Shown: positions 62,937 to 64,000 of the stretch, in pieces
Layout of the letters: every line of letters begins with the position of its first letter
How positions within the stretch are numbered: position 1 is the first letter of the stretch
From: Streptomyces misionensis
GTDB taxonomy: Bacteria; Actinomycetota; Actinomycetes; Streptomycetales; Streptomycetaceae
Assembly: GCF_900104815.1 (NCBI RefSeq)
Contig: NZ_FNTD01000004.1
Span: 744,001 to 808,000 of the forward strand
Length of the DNA: 64,000 nucleotides
Direction of reading: 5' to 3'
Position numbers and translations under genes: made by a program
The notes under the pieces: generated by a model
Told to the model about the DNA's origin: nothing
Databases searched by the model: none
The model's input: only the letters and a program-made list of their open reading frames with translations

Positions 62937-64000
62937 GACCCGCCGACCAGGGCGGCGTCCGCCGGTGTGCCACCGGTCCCGGGCGCGTCGAGGGTGGCGA
63001 GCAGGGCGTCGGTCACGGCGCTGGTGGAGTGCCGTCCGCCGAGGTCGGGGGTGCACACGCCCTGTCCGCCGAGGATCCGCAGGGCCTTCTCCACGGCCGC
63101 CACCGCGCCGGCGCGTCCGGCGTGCCGCTCCGCGACGAGCGCCGCCGCGCGGATCGTGGCCACCGGGTTGACGAGGTCCCGTCCGGCGAGGTCGTCGGCG
63201 GAGCCGTGCACCGTCTGGTACTCGGTCAGCCCCGACAGCGCGGGGTCGAGGAAGACGTTCTCGGTGCAGCGGTTCTCCTGCCGCTCGGAGTCGAACCGGT
63301 CCAGCAGCACGGTGTGCATGATGTCGGCCCACTCGTTCCCGGCGATCAGCAGGGTGCGGTCGGGCAGGCCGTGGGTGATCAGGTCGCGGTTGACGGTGTC
63401 CGGCTGGAACAGCCCGATCTCGACGCCGAGCCGGTCCGCGAGGGCGCTCACCCAGGCGTCGAGCGCGCCGTCCAGCAGATGGAACTTGTAGGCCATCACG
63501 ACGCGGCCGATCCGCCCGTCCGGCCACTCCTGCCGGGCCCGGCGCAGGGCGTAGGCGACGACGGCCTCGGTGGTGTCCCGGCTGAAGGTCATGGTGCGGG
63601 TGACCTCGCCGGGCGTGTGCCGGTTCCCGCCCGTGTAGAAGCCCTGGGCCTGGTCCCGCACCAGCAGCAGGGAGCGTCCGCGGGTGCCGAGCAGGTCCAC
63701 CTTGACGGCGCGCAGCCGCTCGCGGACGAGGTACAGGGACTGGGCGTTGATCGCGGTGCGGAACACCGCCGTGGTGCCCCGCTCGGCGCGGGTGCGGCAG
63801 AACCGCTCGTAGTGGTCGGCGTCCTCGGCGGTCAGCGCGCGTATCCGGGCGATGTCCCGTTCGGCGCGCAGCGAGACGTAGGAGTGGTAGAGGCGTGGGG
63901 AGCGCTCGATCGTCACGCCGTGCGGGTGGCCGGCGGTCAGCGCGCCGAGCACCCGCTCGAAGACGTCCGCGAGTTCGGGTCCCGTGCCCCGGCCCACGGC
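62933..64000 (-). CDS. Isocitrate/isopropylmalate dehydrogenase-like protein, 5' end outside window
   Basis: The frame runs off the right edge; the visible N-terminus GRGTGPELADVFERVL corresponds to the G-D-G-I-G-P-E start of the family, so only about ten residues are missing. Hydride-transfer residues are seen in VVMAYKFHLLDGALDAWVSA (K) and LIAGNEWADIMHTVLL (D). TEYQTVHGSADDLAGRDLVN is the C-terminal cofactor region. Known members oxidise and decarboxylate 2-hydroxy acids such as isocitrate, isopropylmalate or tartrate. It is the first gene of the overlapping minus-strand operon. Confidence 0.85.
   Translation of the reverse strand, partial: AVGRGTGPELADVFERVLGALTAGHPHGVTIERSPRLYHSYVSLRAERDIARIRALTAEDADHYERFCRTRAERGTTAVFRTAINAQSLYLVRERLRAVKVDLLGTRGRSLLLVRDQAQGFYTGGNRHTPGEVTRTMTFSRDTTEAVVAYALRRARQEWPDGRIGRVVMAYKFHLLDGALDAWVSALADRLGVEIGLFQPDTVNRDLITHGLPDRTLLIAGNEWADIMHTVLLDRFDSERQENRCTENVFLDPALSGLTEYQTVHGSADDLAGRDLVNPVATIRAAALVAERHAGRAGAVAAVEKALRILGGQGVCTPDLGGRHSTSAVTDALLATLDAPGTGGTPADAALVGGS

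Overview
The window reads as a Streptomyces chromosome. It has very high GC, third codon positions almost all G or C, many GTG and TTG starts, ATGA/GTGA overlaps between genes, and typical Streptomyces families (SCO6745-like protein, class F sortase, SpoIIE-type PP2C phosphatase, 481-residue GAPDH). It has two halves: a siphovirus prophage (1 to about 44,390, left end outside the window) and host chromosome (44,391 to 64,000).

The prophage ends at a 3' fragment of a tRNA gene (about 44,361-44,390). The fragment holds the T arm, the 3' acceptor strand and discriminator G, abuts selB, and best fits tRNA-Sec (selC). The intact tRNA and the integrase are not in the window and are expected beyond the left edge. 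From left to right: (i) 1-8,700, early and replication genes, mostly small overlapping ORFs and zinc-ribbon proteins. They include a helix-turn-helix initiator with frame-independent iterons inside its own gene (about 2,011-2,211), a replisome-organizer/helicase-loader-like protein, a stand-alone FtsK-gamma-like protein and an XF1762-like protein. (ii) 8,700-14,500, a minus-strand excisionase-like/DUF6221 cluster with a perfect 27-bp palindrome, then small membrane proteins and a DUF2637 protein resembling the spread genes of actinomycete integrative conjugative elements, then a GIY-YIG protein. (iii) 14,500-17,900, a lipoprotein, a three-gene minus-strand operon behind a GGCCAA-rich control region, and small unknown genes. 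(iv) 17,942-29,496, packaging, head and connector genes. (v) 27,312-37,634, tail genes, including tail chaperones with a CCCTTTG slippery site and a 1,340-residue tape measure protein. (vi) 37,652-40,751, a papain-like protein, GH25 endolysin, holin, a TM/coiled-coil protein and a membrane-anchored collagen-like protein. (vii) 40,748-44,390, control genes (XRE-TPR regulator, small zinc ribbons, minus-strand XRE protein) and the attachment site.

The host side begins with selA-selB on the minus strand. It continues with a MASE1 membrane protein and PP2C phosphatase pair, a PIG-V-like mannosyltransferase, GAPDH, a TetR regulator behind two perfect palindromes with an SGNH hydrolase gene, and a class F sortase with a likely surface-protein partner. 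The last 5 kb hold a probable graspetide (ATP-grasp-modified RiPP) locus: a 63-residue precursor, its ATP-grasp ligase and a Gfo/Idh/MocA oxidoreductase. It converges on an overlapping minus-strand operon of an isocitrate/isopropylmalate dehydrogenase-like protein (cut by the window end), an isochorismatase-family hydrolase and an O-methyltransferase.

The strongest leads are the internal iteron origin, the tRNA-Sec integration site, the spread-gene-like cassette inside a tailed phage, the membrane-anchored collagen protein in the lysis region, and the graspetide locus with its unusual enzyme set. All family names come from reading motifs by eye; no database search was run.
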